DNA of 64,000 nt from Sulfitobacter sp. DFL-14. Lineage in GTDB: Bacteria; Pseudomonadota; Alphaproteobacteria; Rhodobacterales; Rhodobacteraceae. Location: positions 583,166 to 647,165 of the forward strand of contig NZ_QBFD01000046.1 in NCBI RefSeq assembly GCF_003335585.1, in the 5' to 3' direction. Positions 42,866 through 50,649 of the stretch are shown in pieces; the stretch's first letter is position 1, and each line of letters opens with the position of its first letter. A program made the translations under genes and the position numbers. The notes under the pieces are model-generated. The model saw nothing but the letters and a program-made list of their open reading frames with translations, was not told where the DNA came from and did not search any database.

Positions 42866-43594
42866 TCAAAGATCGACGCTGTTTGGCAGGATGACCATGT
42901 CACGGATCACCACACCGCGGGGGCGGGTCAGCATAAACAGAACAGCCTCGGCCACCTCGCGGGGTTGCATCAGAGAACCATTGGCCAGCGCCTCTTCCAT
43001 CTTTTCCGTCGGCCAGTCGTCCAGCAAAGCCGTGACGACTGGCCCCGGGAGGACGGCACCCATGCGGATGCCGTATTGGGACACCTGGCGGCGTGTCGCG
43101 TGCAGGAAAGCCTGCACCGCGAATTTCGATGCGGTATAGATCGGCTCCCACACGACGGGAACCACACCGGCGACGGAACTGGTAAAGATCACGTCGCCAC
43201 TCTTGCGCGCGATCATGCCGGGCAGGACCGCCTGCACGCTGCGGAAGGCTGCGTTGATGTTCAGGTTCAGCATCCGGTCCCAGACATCGGGGTCCCCCTC
43301 TGCCGCCGGACCGCCGACATAAGCCCCGGCATTGGCGTGGAATATGTCGAGAGGTCCGACCAGCGCCTCGATGCTTGGCACCATGCCGCTGACCTGCGGC
43401 CCGTCCAGCAGGTCGATGATCAGTGGTTTCGCATTGGTGCCTAACTCCTCGCACAAGGCGTGCAGGCGATCAGCGGCGCGGTCGATCAGGACAACCTGCG
43501 CGCCTTCCTCGATAAGGATGCGGGCACATTCCAGCCCGATCCCCGATGCAGCCCCGGTGATGGCGGCGGTCTTGTTGTCCATACGGTTGGTCAT
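42866..43594 (-). CDS. SDR family oxidoreductase, likely polyol (ribitol) dehydrogenase
   Basis: Short-chain dehydrogenase of 242 aa. The NAD-binding TGAASGIG is at 14-21, the NAG-type motif reads HANAGAYVG, and the active-site Tyr-Lys is in YTASKFA with the Ser in FTSSVAG. Asp in LIDRAADR after the second strand indicates NAD preference. Between a pentose-type ABC transporter and a D-ribulokinase, oxidation of ribitol to D-ribulose is the simplest role. It starts 20 bases after the permease stop. Confidence 0.88.
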   Translation of the reverse strand: MTNRMDNKTAAITGAASGIGLECARILIEEGAQVVLIDRAADRLHALCEELGTNAKPLIIDLLDGPQVSGMVPSIEALVGPLDIFHANAGAYVGGPAAEGDPDVWDRMLNLNINAAFRSVQAVLPGMIARKSGDVIFTSSVAGVVPVVWEPIYTASKFAVQAFLHATRRQVSQYGIRMGAVLPGPVVTALLDDWPTEKMEEALANGSLMQPREVAEAVLFMLTRPRGVVIRDMVILPNSVDL

Positions 43595-43613
43595 ATCGTG
43601 TCTTTCTGTGGAT

Positions 43614-44870
43614 TTACGCGCGGCCGTGGCTGGCGCGGGACCGACGGGCGAGGCTGTCGACGATGACGGCGATGGCAAGCACCGCACCGGTGATCATGTA
43701 ACGCAGCGACGACGACAGGTTCAGCAATGTTAGCCCGTTCGAGATCGCCATGATCACCAGCACGCCCAGCAACGCCGACCACGCCGACCCGCGACCGCCG
43801 AACAGGGACGTGCCCCCGATGACAGCCGCCGCGATGGCGTTCAGGTTTACGTCTCCGGACCCGGCTTGCTGGCTGGCCGAGGCAAGGCGGGCGGCGGCAA
43901 AGACACCGCCCAATGCCGCGAAGGTCGAGCAGACAACGAAGGCTGACATGCGGATGCGGCGGACGTTGATGCCTGACCGGCGCGCGGCCTCTGCGTTGCC
44001 ACCGACGGCGAACATCGACCGGCCCCACTGGGTGCGCACAAGCGCGTAGTCCAGCAGGACGACGAACAGCACGAAGACGCCGAACATCCACGGCACGCCG
44101 CGGCTGAGTTCGAGGTAATAGACGGCAAAGACCAGCCCGAGGGTCAGGACAACCGCCTTCGCGATCGCGACGCTCATGCCCGCCGAGGACAGGTTCGCTG
44201 CGGTGCGCTGTGCGTTGGTGCGGACAGCACCCACCACGATCAGCACGCCTGGAAGCATGGCGACCAGATAGGACAGCCATTCCGGCATGATCAGGATCTG
44301 CCCGAAACGGACCAGCGGCGAGGTAAAGGGCAGGTTGATCGACCCCGTCGGCCCGAGGATGTAAAGTTGCAGGCCCAGCAGCGCCAGCAGACCCGAGAGG
44401 GTCGCGACAAAGCTCGGCATTTCGAAACGGTTGCGCAGGATGCCGTAGACCACGCCGACCAGCGCGCCCATGGCCAGAGACCCGGCGATGGCTACCGCCA
44501 GCGGCAGGCCCGTGTTGATCCAAAGCACGCCGATGATGGCGGATGACAGCCCGCTCATCGATCCAATCGAGAGGTCGATCTCTCCCAACAGAAGCACACA
44601 GACCACGCCGAGCGCGATGAAGCCCACGGCGGCGGCATCGAACAGCACGTTGACAAGGTTGGCGGGGGCGAGGAAGACCGGGTTCAGCAGGCTGAACGCG
44701 ATTGAGATCAGCACCAGCCCGATCACCACCGGCAGCATGCCCAGATCACCTGAGCTGACGCGGTCGATGAAGCCGCGCAATGCACCTGACAGGCCTGTGT
44801 CGTGGCGGACGCGGCTGTCGCCTTGGTCCAGATGGGCCGTCGCCGCGTTCTTTTGACTAATCTGTGCCAT
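43614..44870 (-). CDS. Sugar ABC transporter permease (XylH/RbsC family)
   Basis: Inner-membrane permease of 418 aa with at least ten hydrophobic segments. The conserved VLLLGEIDLSIGSMSGLSSA and GVFVLFVVLLDYALVRTQWG then GRSMFAVGGNAEAARRSGIN mark the CUT2 sugar family; the length is nearer to XylH than RbsC. It overlaps the ATPase stop by one base (TGATG). It takes the sugar or polyol from the XylF-like protein. Confidence 0.9.
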   Translation of the reverse strand: MAQISQKNAATAHLDQGDSRVRHDTGLSGALRGFIDRVSSGDLGMLPVVIGLVLISIAFSLLNPVFLAPANLVNVLFDAAAVGFIALGVVCVLLLGEIDLSIGSMSGLSSAIIGVLWINTGLPLAVAIAGSLAMGALVGVVYGILRNRFEMPSFVATLSGLLALLGLQLYILGPTGSINLPFTSPLVRFGQILIMPEWLSYLVAMLPGVLIVVGAVRTNAQRTAANLSSAGMSVAIAKAVVLTLGLVFAVYYLELSRGVPWMFGVFVLFVVLLDYALVRTQWGRSMFAVGGNAEAARRSGINVRRIRMSAFVVCSTFAALGGVFAAARLASASQQAGSGDVNLNAIAAAVIGGTSLFGGRGSAWSALLGVLVIMAISNGLTLLNLSSSLRYMITGAVLAIAVIVDSLARRSRASHGRA

Positions 44871-45673
44871 CAGCCCTGATCCACTTCTTCGAGTTTGCGC
44901 GCGGCGCGGCGGGAAACCGAATTCTCACTCGCCCCGGTGATCGCCGCGACCAGTTCCTGATGCGAAGTTTCGGCGGTATAGACGCCGTTATTGCGACCCA
45001 GACGCAGCACAACGATGCGGTCGGCAACGGCGCGGACGTCTTCCATGTTGTGAGAGATCAGGATCACGCCATGACCGCGCGCACGCACCCGTTCGATCAG
45101 GTTCAGCACCTCGGCGGTCTGGGCGACGCCCAGAGCGGCAGTCGGCTCGTCCAGCATAATGATCTGCGGTTCCAGCAGCAGCGACCGCGCTATGGCGACC
45201 GTCTGGCGCTGGCCGCCGGACAGGGACGCGATGGGTTCGCGCACCGACGGGATGCGCGCGGCCAGTTCCTGCAGCAACGTCCAGGCACGGACCTCCATCT
45301 GCACCTCGTCCATCCGCCACGGACAGATTTCGTGCCCCAGAAAAAGGTTGGCGACGACGTCGAGGTTCTCGCACAGGGCCAGGTCCTGAAACACCGTGGC
45401 GATCCCCAGTTCCAGTGCCTTGCCGGGGGTGTCGAGGGTGACGGGCTTGCCCTGCACCTCGATCGTGCCCGTGGTCGGCTGATGTACCCCGGCCAGCACC
45501 TTGACCAGCGTGGATTTGCCGGCACCGTTGTCACCAACAAGGGCCACGACTTCGCCCGCATGCACGTCGAGGTCGATGTCCTTCAGCGCCGTCACGGCGC
45601 CGAAATTCTTGCCCACGCCCCGCAAACGCAGGATCAGTTCGCCGGGTGCATGCGTGGCAGTCGCATGTTCCAT
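44870..45673 (-). CDS. Sugar ABC transporter ATP-binding protein, single domain (FrcA-like)
   Basis: ATPase of 267 aa. Walker A GDNGAGKS is at 47-54, LSGGQ at 151-155, and IIMLDEPTAALG follows. Unlike XylG or RbsA of E. coli, which have two fused ATPase domains of about 500 aa, it has one, as in FrcA of rhizobia. GGGAGGGG precedes ATG 45673. The hairpin 45699-45723 separates it from the binding-protein gene. Confidence 0.9.
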   Translation of the reverse strand: MEHATATHAPGELILRLRGVGKNFGAVTALKDIDLDVHAGEVVALVGDNGAGKSTLVKVLAGVHQPTTGTIEVQGKPVTLDTPGKALELGIATVFQDLALCENLDVVANLFLGHEICPWRMDEVQMEVRAWTLLQELAARIPSVREPIASLSGGQRQTVAIARSLLLEPQIIMLDEPTAALGVAQTAEVLNLIERVRARGHGVILISHNMEDVRAVADRIVVLRLGRNNGVYTAETSHQELVAAITGASENSVSRRAARKLEEVDQG

Positions 45674-45698
45674 AACTTTCCCCTCCCAAGGATACCGA

Positions 45699-45723
45699 AT
45701 GCAGCGCGCCGATCGCGCCGCAT
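45699..45723 (-). terminator. Intercistronic hairpin after the XylF-like gene
   Basis: On the minus strand ATGCGGCGCG-atcgg-CGCGCTGCAT, a 10-bp stem with one G-U pair, lies between the binding-protein stop and the ATPase ribosome site. Probably protects the abundant binding-protein message or reduces downstream expression. Confidence 0.5.
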
Positions 45724-45735
45724 CCGTCGTATTGT

Positions 45736-46776
45736 TTACTGCGTGATGCCCATGGTCTTGCACGGCTCGGCATACTCGCCGGTGCAGACCTCGTCGGGGG
45801 TCTGGATGCCCTTGTCGAAGATCTCGGCCTTGATGTTCTCCTGCGTCACGACGGCAGGTACGAACAACTGCGACGGCGTGTCGTAGAGGGTCGAGGTCGC
45901 CTCGGGCGTTCCGCCATCAAGCAGTGTCTTGGCGACCCTGGCCGCGGCCTCCGCCACAATCTCGGACGGTTTGGAGATTGTGTTGTACTGGTCGCCCGCG
46001 ATGATCAGTTGCAGTGCCGCGATGGTCGCGTCGTTGCCGGTGACGGGGGGCAGCGGGTCCACGCCAGCCGCCTTCAGCGCCGCGATGGCACCACCGCCGG
46101 TTCCGTCGTTGGCTGCGACGATACCCATGATGTCGCCGCCAAAGCGCGTGATCTGGCCCGCGGTCCACTCCTGCGCTTTTGGCGGCGCCCAGTCCGGCGT
46201 GTCGAACTCGGACAGGGTCTTGTAGACCGAACCTTCGAGCGACCGGTGGACACCGTCGCGGATCAGGCCGGCGGCCGCGTCTGTGGGCGATCCGTTGATT
46301 TGCAACACGCCCGCGCCATCGGGCACGCCATCGGCCATCAGCTTGTCGACCAGCGACTGCGCGATGGCGTAACCGATACCTTCGTTGTCGAAGGAAACAT
46401 AGAAGTCTGCCGGCGAATCCGGTATCGGACGGTCATAAGCAATGACCTTCACGTCCTGGCTGTGCGCGATTTCCACGAGCGCCGCTGCGGCGGCCGAGTC
46501 GACCGGGTCCAGGACCACGACCTTAGCCCCCTGCGCGATCACCGAGTTGAACTGTTGCTGCTGCAGCGCCACGTCGCCGTTGGCGTTCTGATAGACCAGC
46601 TGGCAGTCCGGGCATTCCGTCTGCATTGCCGTCTGGAAACCGGGCCAGTCATGCTCTTCGTAGCGGGTCGATGCCTGGTCGGGCATCAGGAACGCCACGG
46701 TCTGCGCCGCCGCCGCGTTGGCGCAGAACGCCACGGCTAGGGCCAATGCGGCTGTCAGTGTCTTTGAAGTCTTCAT
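45736..46776 (-). CDS. Sugar ABC transporter substrate-binding protein (XylF-like)
   Basis: Periplasmic binding protein of 346 aa with a signal peptide (cleavage near AAAAQ, about residue 24). The type-1 fold is seen in TVAFLMPDQASTRYEEHDWP, VKVIAYDRPIPDSPADFYVS (hinge and ligand Asp/Arg as in XylF) and GIVAANDGTGGGAIAALKAA. It is the first gene of the sugar operon, divergent from the LacI gene. XylF-like proteins bind pentoses, but with a ribulokinase and SDR downstream the ligand is more likely ribitol or another pentitol. Confidence 0.9.
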   Translation of the reverse strand: MKTSKTLTAALALAVAFCANAAAAQTVAFLMPDQASTRYEEHDWPGFQTAMQTECPDCQLVYQNANGDVALQQQQFNSVIAQGAKVVVLDPVDSAAAAALVEIAHSQDVKVIAYDRPIPDSPADFYVSFDNEGIGYAIAQSLVDKLMADGVPDGAGVLQINGSPTDAAAGLIRDGVHRSLEGSVYKTLSEFDTPDWAPPKAQEWTAGQITRFGGDIMGIVAANDGTGGGAIAALKAAGVDPLPPVTGNDATIAALQLIIAGDQYNTISKPSEIVAEAAARVAKTLLDGGTPEATSTLYDTPSQLFVPAVVTQENIKAEIFDKGIQTPDEVCTGEYAEPCKTMGITQ

Positions 46777-46930
46777 GTGATATCTCCTCCGATCCCATTT
46801 TGCACATCGCTGCGGCGCGGGACGGCGACAAGAACTTCAGGCCCTGCCAGCTTTCCCCAACGCTGCTTTCGGCATCCTCCCAGCAGATCACTCCACGATG
46901 TCGTCGATTGATCCGATACTCATGATTCGA

Positions 46931-46948
46931 TGCTCAATCGATTGAGCA
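46931..46948. promoter_or_regulatory. LacI-family operator O1 (perfect palindrome)
   Basis: TGCTCAATCGATTGAGCA is a perfect 18-bp palindrome with the central CG typical of LacI/GalR operators. It lies in the divergent region between the XylF-like gene and the lacI gene, 60 bases before lacI ATG 47008. Confidence 0.75.
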
Positions 46949-46952
46949 AACT

Positions 46953-46970
46953 TGCTCCATCGATTGAACT
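46953..46970. promoter_or_regulatory. LacI-family operator O2 (imperfect copy)
   Basis: TGCTCCATCGATTGAACT differs from O1 at three positions. The two centres are 22 bp apart, two helical turns, so two dimers would lie on the same face of the DNA and could bind together. Confidence 0.65.
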
Positions 46971-47007
46971 CGGTCAAGATATCTTTTGTCACAGTGGCGG
47001 GGACGAG

Positions 47008-48006
47008 ATGGGCAACGAGACGAAGCGGACGACAATCTATGATATCGCTGTCTTGGCACAGGCCTCGCCAAGCGCGGTGAGCGCCGTCCTCAACGGGTCG
47101 TGGCAAAAGCGCAGACTCAGTAAGTCGCTGGCCGAACGGGTTCTGCGAATTGCGGAACAGGAAGGGTATGCGGTCAATGCCCAAGCCAGCCTGCTGCGCC
47201 GCGAGCGGTCGCATATTATCGGTATGATTGTACCGAAATACGACAACCGTTACTTTGGCCATATCGCGGAACAGTTCGAGGCGATGGCACGCGACCGCAA
47301 CCTGTTTCCCGTCGTCACCTGCACGCAGCGTGATCCCGAACTGGAGTTCGAGGCCGCGAAGGAACTAGTGTCCTATCAGGCAGAATGCCTCATTTCGACG
47401 GGGGCAACGGACCCGGATCGCATCTCGGCTTTCTGCAAGGCGTCCGGCGTGCAGTCGATTAACCTCGATCTGCCCGGAACTCTGGCGCCTTCGGTCATTT
47501 CCGACAACTACTCGGCGGCGCGGGACCTGACTCATCTGATCATGGACCGCTGCGCCAGCGATCTTGGCTGGACCGGCCCCCTGCGCTTCGTCGGCGGCCG
47601 ACGGGAAGATCACAATACCTCGGCGCGGATCGCGGGGTTCGAAGCGGCACACGCCGACCGAGGCATTGCGATCCCGGAGGACCATATCATGGCACAGGGC
47701 TACTCCGCGCAGACAGCACGTTTGCTGCTCGATGATTTTACGCCGGACGGACCGACCGGCCTGTTCGTCAACTCGACAATTTCGTTGGAGGGCGTGGTGC
47801 AATGGCACGCTGGCCTTGGCGAAGCCAGAACATTCGTCAGATACGGTTGCTTTGATTTCGATCCATTCGGATCATTTCTTCCTGGAAATGTCGGCATGGT
47901 GGAACAGGATGTCGGCCAAATGCTGAAAAGGGCATTTGAATTGATCGGGGTAAAGACTGGTGCGAAAGAAGCAACGCTCGTTCCCTGTCGCCTTGTTAAG
48001 TTTTGA
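47008..48006 (+). CDS. LacI family transcriptional regulator of the sugar/polyol operon
   Basis: Regulator of 332 aa. The N-terminal HTH is at about 9-30 (IYDIAVLAQASPSAVSAVLN) followed by the hinge helix (NAQASLLRRERSHIIGMIVP) and a periplasmic-binding-like effector domain. ATG 47008 is chosen from GGGGACGAG just upstream and from the family's usual first residues; an earlier ATG at 46930 would read through the operator. Two operator-like palindromes lie 38 to 77 bases upstream. It should repress the XylF-like operon until the sugar or polyol binds. Confidence 0.9.
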   Translation: MGNETKRTTIYDIAVLAQASPSAVSAVLNGSWQKRRLSKSLAERVLRIAEQEGYAVNAQASLLRRERSHIIGMIVPKYDNRYFGHIAEQFEAMARDRNLFPVVTCTQRDPELEFEAAKELVSYQAECLISTGATDPDRISAFCKASGVQSINLDLPGTLAPSVISDNYSAARDLTHLIMDRCASDLGWTGPLRFVGGRREDHNTSARIAGFEAAHADRGIAIPEDHIMAQGYSAQTARLLLDDFTPDGPTGLFVNSTISLEGVVQWHAGLGEARTFVRYGCFDFDPFGSFLPGNVGMVEQDVGQMLKRAFELIGVKTGAKEATLVPCRLVKF

Positions 48007-48163
48007 CGTGTTCAGTTCAGCATCACGGACCACATGCAAATCAGTGTAGAATGCCGAGCGCAGTAGCGGCATCTCTGCAAAGCAACCCGAGTGCCGGACG
48101 CAACGAATGGCCGCAGCGCAGCAACGTGTGGCGGTGGTGAACGGCGGCTCTGGGCCGTTCCGG

Positions 48164-48778
48164 TCAGTGTGATTTTTGCGGCGCTGCGGTGACGCCTGCA
48201 ATCAACTGACCGGTCATCATCGACACTGTAGGCCAAGTATAGTTGCGGATCGTGATGGAGCACAGCGCCACGCCAATCATCCCGGCAACCAGGGCGTCGG
48301 TTCTGAATTTTACATCGATACGTTTCGGATTGAGGTCTCCTACAAGGTCCGCAAAAATCTGAAAACTACCCTGGACATCGCCGGTTTCGATGAAGCTGTC
48401 CACATCCGACCGGCCAACGTCGTTCGACATGAAGACAAGCCGAAAATGGTCTGGATGGTCTATCCAGTAACCCACAAATGCCAGCGCGGCCGCCTTTAGC
48501 CTTTCGGTTGGTTCAGTTGTTCGCTTGAGGTTTTCTTGGACATATTGCGTCATCTCGGCAAGAATATCAGCCCAAAGCAGCATCAAGATCTCCGTCTTGC
48601 CTTGAAAATGTGCGTAGAGGGTCGTGGGCGCGCATCCGACCGCTTTTGATAGGCGGCGCATGGACACGGCTTCGAAACCTTCGTCGCGATAGAGCGCCAT
48701 CGCGTGTCGAGACACCTTTTTCCGGAACTCCAGAACATCGGTTTCGCTACGGGGCGGACGTCCAACGGTCTTGGTCAT
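48164..48778 (-). CDS. TetR/AcrR family transcriptional regulator
   Basis: Regulator of 204 aa. The HTH is at about 33-53 (RRLSKAVGCAPTTLYAHFQG, then KTEILMLLW). The C-terminal part (WIDHPDHFRLVFMSNDVGRSD) is typical of TetR ligand domains. It is divergent from a DUF4345 membrane protein and convergent with lacI. Two GGAACRCGTRT-like repeats in the intergenic region (48802 and 48848) could be its sites. Confidence 0.88.
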   Translation of the reverse strand: MTKTVGRPPRSETDVLEFRKKVSRHAMALYRDEGFEAVSMRRLSKAVGCAPTTLYAHFQGKTEILMLLWADILAEMTQYVQENLKRTTEPTERLKAAALAFVGYWIDHPDHFRLVFMSNDVGRSDVDSFIETGDVQGSFQIFADLVGDLNPKRIDVKFRTDALVAGMIGVALCSITIRNYTWPTVSMMTGQLIAGVTAAPQKSH

Positions 48779-48801
48779 TCATGAAGTCCTTATATTATTC
48801 A

Positions 48802-48858
48802 ATACGCGTTCCAAATATTTCTTGCGCAGTCAAGTTGGTAGTTTTATGGAACACGTGT
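48802..48858. promoter_or_regulatory. Inverted pair of ACGCGT/ACGTGT-type sites between tetR and DUF4345 gene
   Basis: ATACGCGTTCC (48802-48812) and GGAACACGTGT (48848-48858) are inverted copies matching at 9 of 11 positions, one near each divergent start. Each holds a short palindromic core (ACGCGT, ACACGTGT). Candidate TetR binding sites. Confidence 0.4.
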
Positions 48859-48902
48859 CAATTAATTAGATTCGACTTCCTCAGCACACGTCAGGACGAA
48901 AC

Positions 48903-49334
48903 ATGACATTCTCCGTTCTTCTGAAACCGGTACTTGCTCTGATCGGTCTCGCAATCATGACATTGGGATTGAACATTGGATTGGGCGGCATTCAAACGCT
49001 AGGCTGGCAGACCTCAGAGCCGTTTGTCACCGTCACCAACGAAACCATTTATCATGTACAGGACAGCCATATCCGGTTCATCGGCGGTGTTTGGTTCAGC
49101 GTTGGTGCAATCTTCGCTCTTGGCGCGTTCCTGCAAGCCAGTTTGCGTCCCACATTGATCATTCTGTGTTCCGCAATCGCCTGTGCAGGGTTGTTCCGGT
49201 TGAGCGGCCTCGAAGGTGGAGCCGTCTTCAGCGCGGCAATCCTCCCCTCTCTGGCACTGGAAATTGTCGCCTTTCCGCTCTTGGGTTGGTGGTTGGCCCG
49301 GTCGGGCAAGCGTGCGAAGTTGGCCGCTGTTTGA
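48903..49334 (+). CDS. DUF4345 family membrane protein
   Basis: Protein of 143 aa with four hydrophobic segments (about 9-30, 60-80, 84-102, 112-130). The segment HIRFIGGVWFSVGAIFALGA is typical of DUF4345. Function is unknown. Divergent pairing with a TetR regulator is common for this family and suggests response to a membrane-active compound. Confidence 0.8.
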   Translation: MTFSVLLKPVLALIGLAIMTLGLNIGLGGIQTLGWQTSEPFVTVTNETIYHVQDSHIRFIGGVWFSVGAIFALGAFLQASLRPTLIILCSAIACAGLFRLSGLEGGAVFSAAILPSLALEIVAFPLLGWWLARSGKRAKLAAV

Positions 49335-49587
49335 CGGCTGAGGGCCTTACCGTATTAACACAGAAAGAGGGGAACTGTGTCACCACGGTTTCCCTTGCCC
49401 ACTTTTTCGAAATCGTCCTGATCACGCGACCAGCGACAGCCGCGCGCCTGCGTCCTGCGGCTACCGCACAGAGTGATCTGGAAAAATGGCTGACCGGACG
49501 CCGGAAATAATTAGGTGCATGACCATATTCTCACTTTCGGTGAACTGTGACAGGCTGCCCACGACCTGACAGGGGGAGCCAAGGCGT
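49335..49587. other. Intergenic stretch without recognisable gene
   Basis: A short open reading (about 50 codons ending near 49510 with AQSDLEKWLTGRRK) is present, but it has no recognisable family and no clear start; I do not call it a gene. AGGGGGAG at 49571-49578 is the ribosome site for the LysR gene that follows. Confidence 0.3.
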
Positions 49588-50532
49588 TTGGGTAAGGAGT
49601 TTCAAAAGGCAATCACACTCCGCCATCTGCGGGTCATCGCGGCGCTGGCCGATCTCAAACTGGTGGCGCGGGTGGCCGTGGCTCTGAACGTGACCCAGCC
49701 CGCGGTTTCCAAACAGATTGCAGAGTTGGAAAAAATCGTTGGCGCACCAATTGTAACGCGCGATCGCAACAGGCTGTACCTGACACCCATCGGCAACCGT
49801 CTGGCCGATCACGCCCGACAGACCCTGAACCAACTTGACCGCGCGGCCTTTGACATCGAAGCGATGGCCAGCGGTGTATCGGGCTCGGTCTCCATCGGCG
49901 TTGTCAGCTCGGTGGCCCCGACCTTATTGCCGGGCAGCATCGCGATTTTCAAACGCAGCACGCCGCAGGCAAATGTGACCGTTCTGGAGGGCCATTTTGT
50001 CGAGCTTTTTCCAGAACTTGAGGCCGGAGCAATAGATCTGTTGATCGCGCGCATCTGGCAGCCGCAGGAATTGCCCGGCATCGACCAGATGCCCCTGTTT
50101 TCCGAACCGGTTGTTGTGGTTGCAGGACGTCACCACCCGCTTGCCCAGCAGAACGATCTGGCCTGGGCCGATGTCATCCCGTTTCCGTGGATCCTGCCGC
50201 AAGCGAACTCGGTGGCGCGGCGGGCGGTGGATGCGCTGTTTGCCACCAACGGGCTGACTGCGCCCAGCAACACAATCGCGTCAAATTCACTTGCGCTCAA
50301 TCTTGAATTGTTGCGCGTGATGTCCGCCCTTGGGCTGATGCCGCTGCAACTGGCCCAGGCACAGGCCGCACGCGGCGAGGTTACGATCCTGCCGCTGGAC
50401 ACGCAGGGCCTGCTGTCCGAAGCGCGGTGCTTCTGGCGCGCGGATCAAGTCACGCAGAACAGCACCCTGTCGCTGTTCCTGAAATGCCTGCAACAAACCA
50501 CTGCCGAAATGAAAACCATTCCATTTGGTTAA
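49588..50532 (+). CDS. LysR-type transcriptional regulator
   Basis: Regulator of 314 aa with a winged HTH (ITLRHLRVIAALADLKLVAR, NVTQPAVSKQIAELEKIVGA) and an effector domain. The start is TTG 49588, with AGGGGGAG 9 bases upstream and no better start nearby. It lies upstream of, and on the same strand as, the amidase and TRAP genes, 117 bases from the amidase start. Regulation of those genes is probable, though LysR genes are more often divergent from their targets. Confidence 0.88.
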   Translation: MGKEFQKAITLRHLRVIAALADLKLVARVAVALNVTQPAVSKQIAELEKIVGAPIVTRDRNRLYLTPIGNRLADHARQTLNQLDRAAFDIEAMASGVSGSVSIGVVSSVAPTLLPGSIAIFKRSTPQANVTVLEGHFVELFPELEAGAIDLLIARIWQPQELPGIDQMPLFSEPVVVVAGRHHPLAQQNDLAWADVIPFPWILPQANSVARRAVDALFATNGLTAPSNTIASNSLALNLELLRVMSALGLMPLQLAQAQAARGEVTILPLDTQGLLSEARCFWRADQVTQNSTLSLFLKCLQQTTAEMKTIPFG

Positions 50533-50649
50533 TGTTTCGCGCCAAAAACTCACTTTTTCTTATATTTCACATGAATTACCTTAACCCAATGCAAGGTTTG
50601 GGAGGACTTTTGTGCGATTTCTGCTGGCCACAAACACACGGGCGATTCT

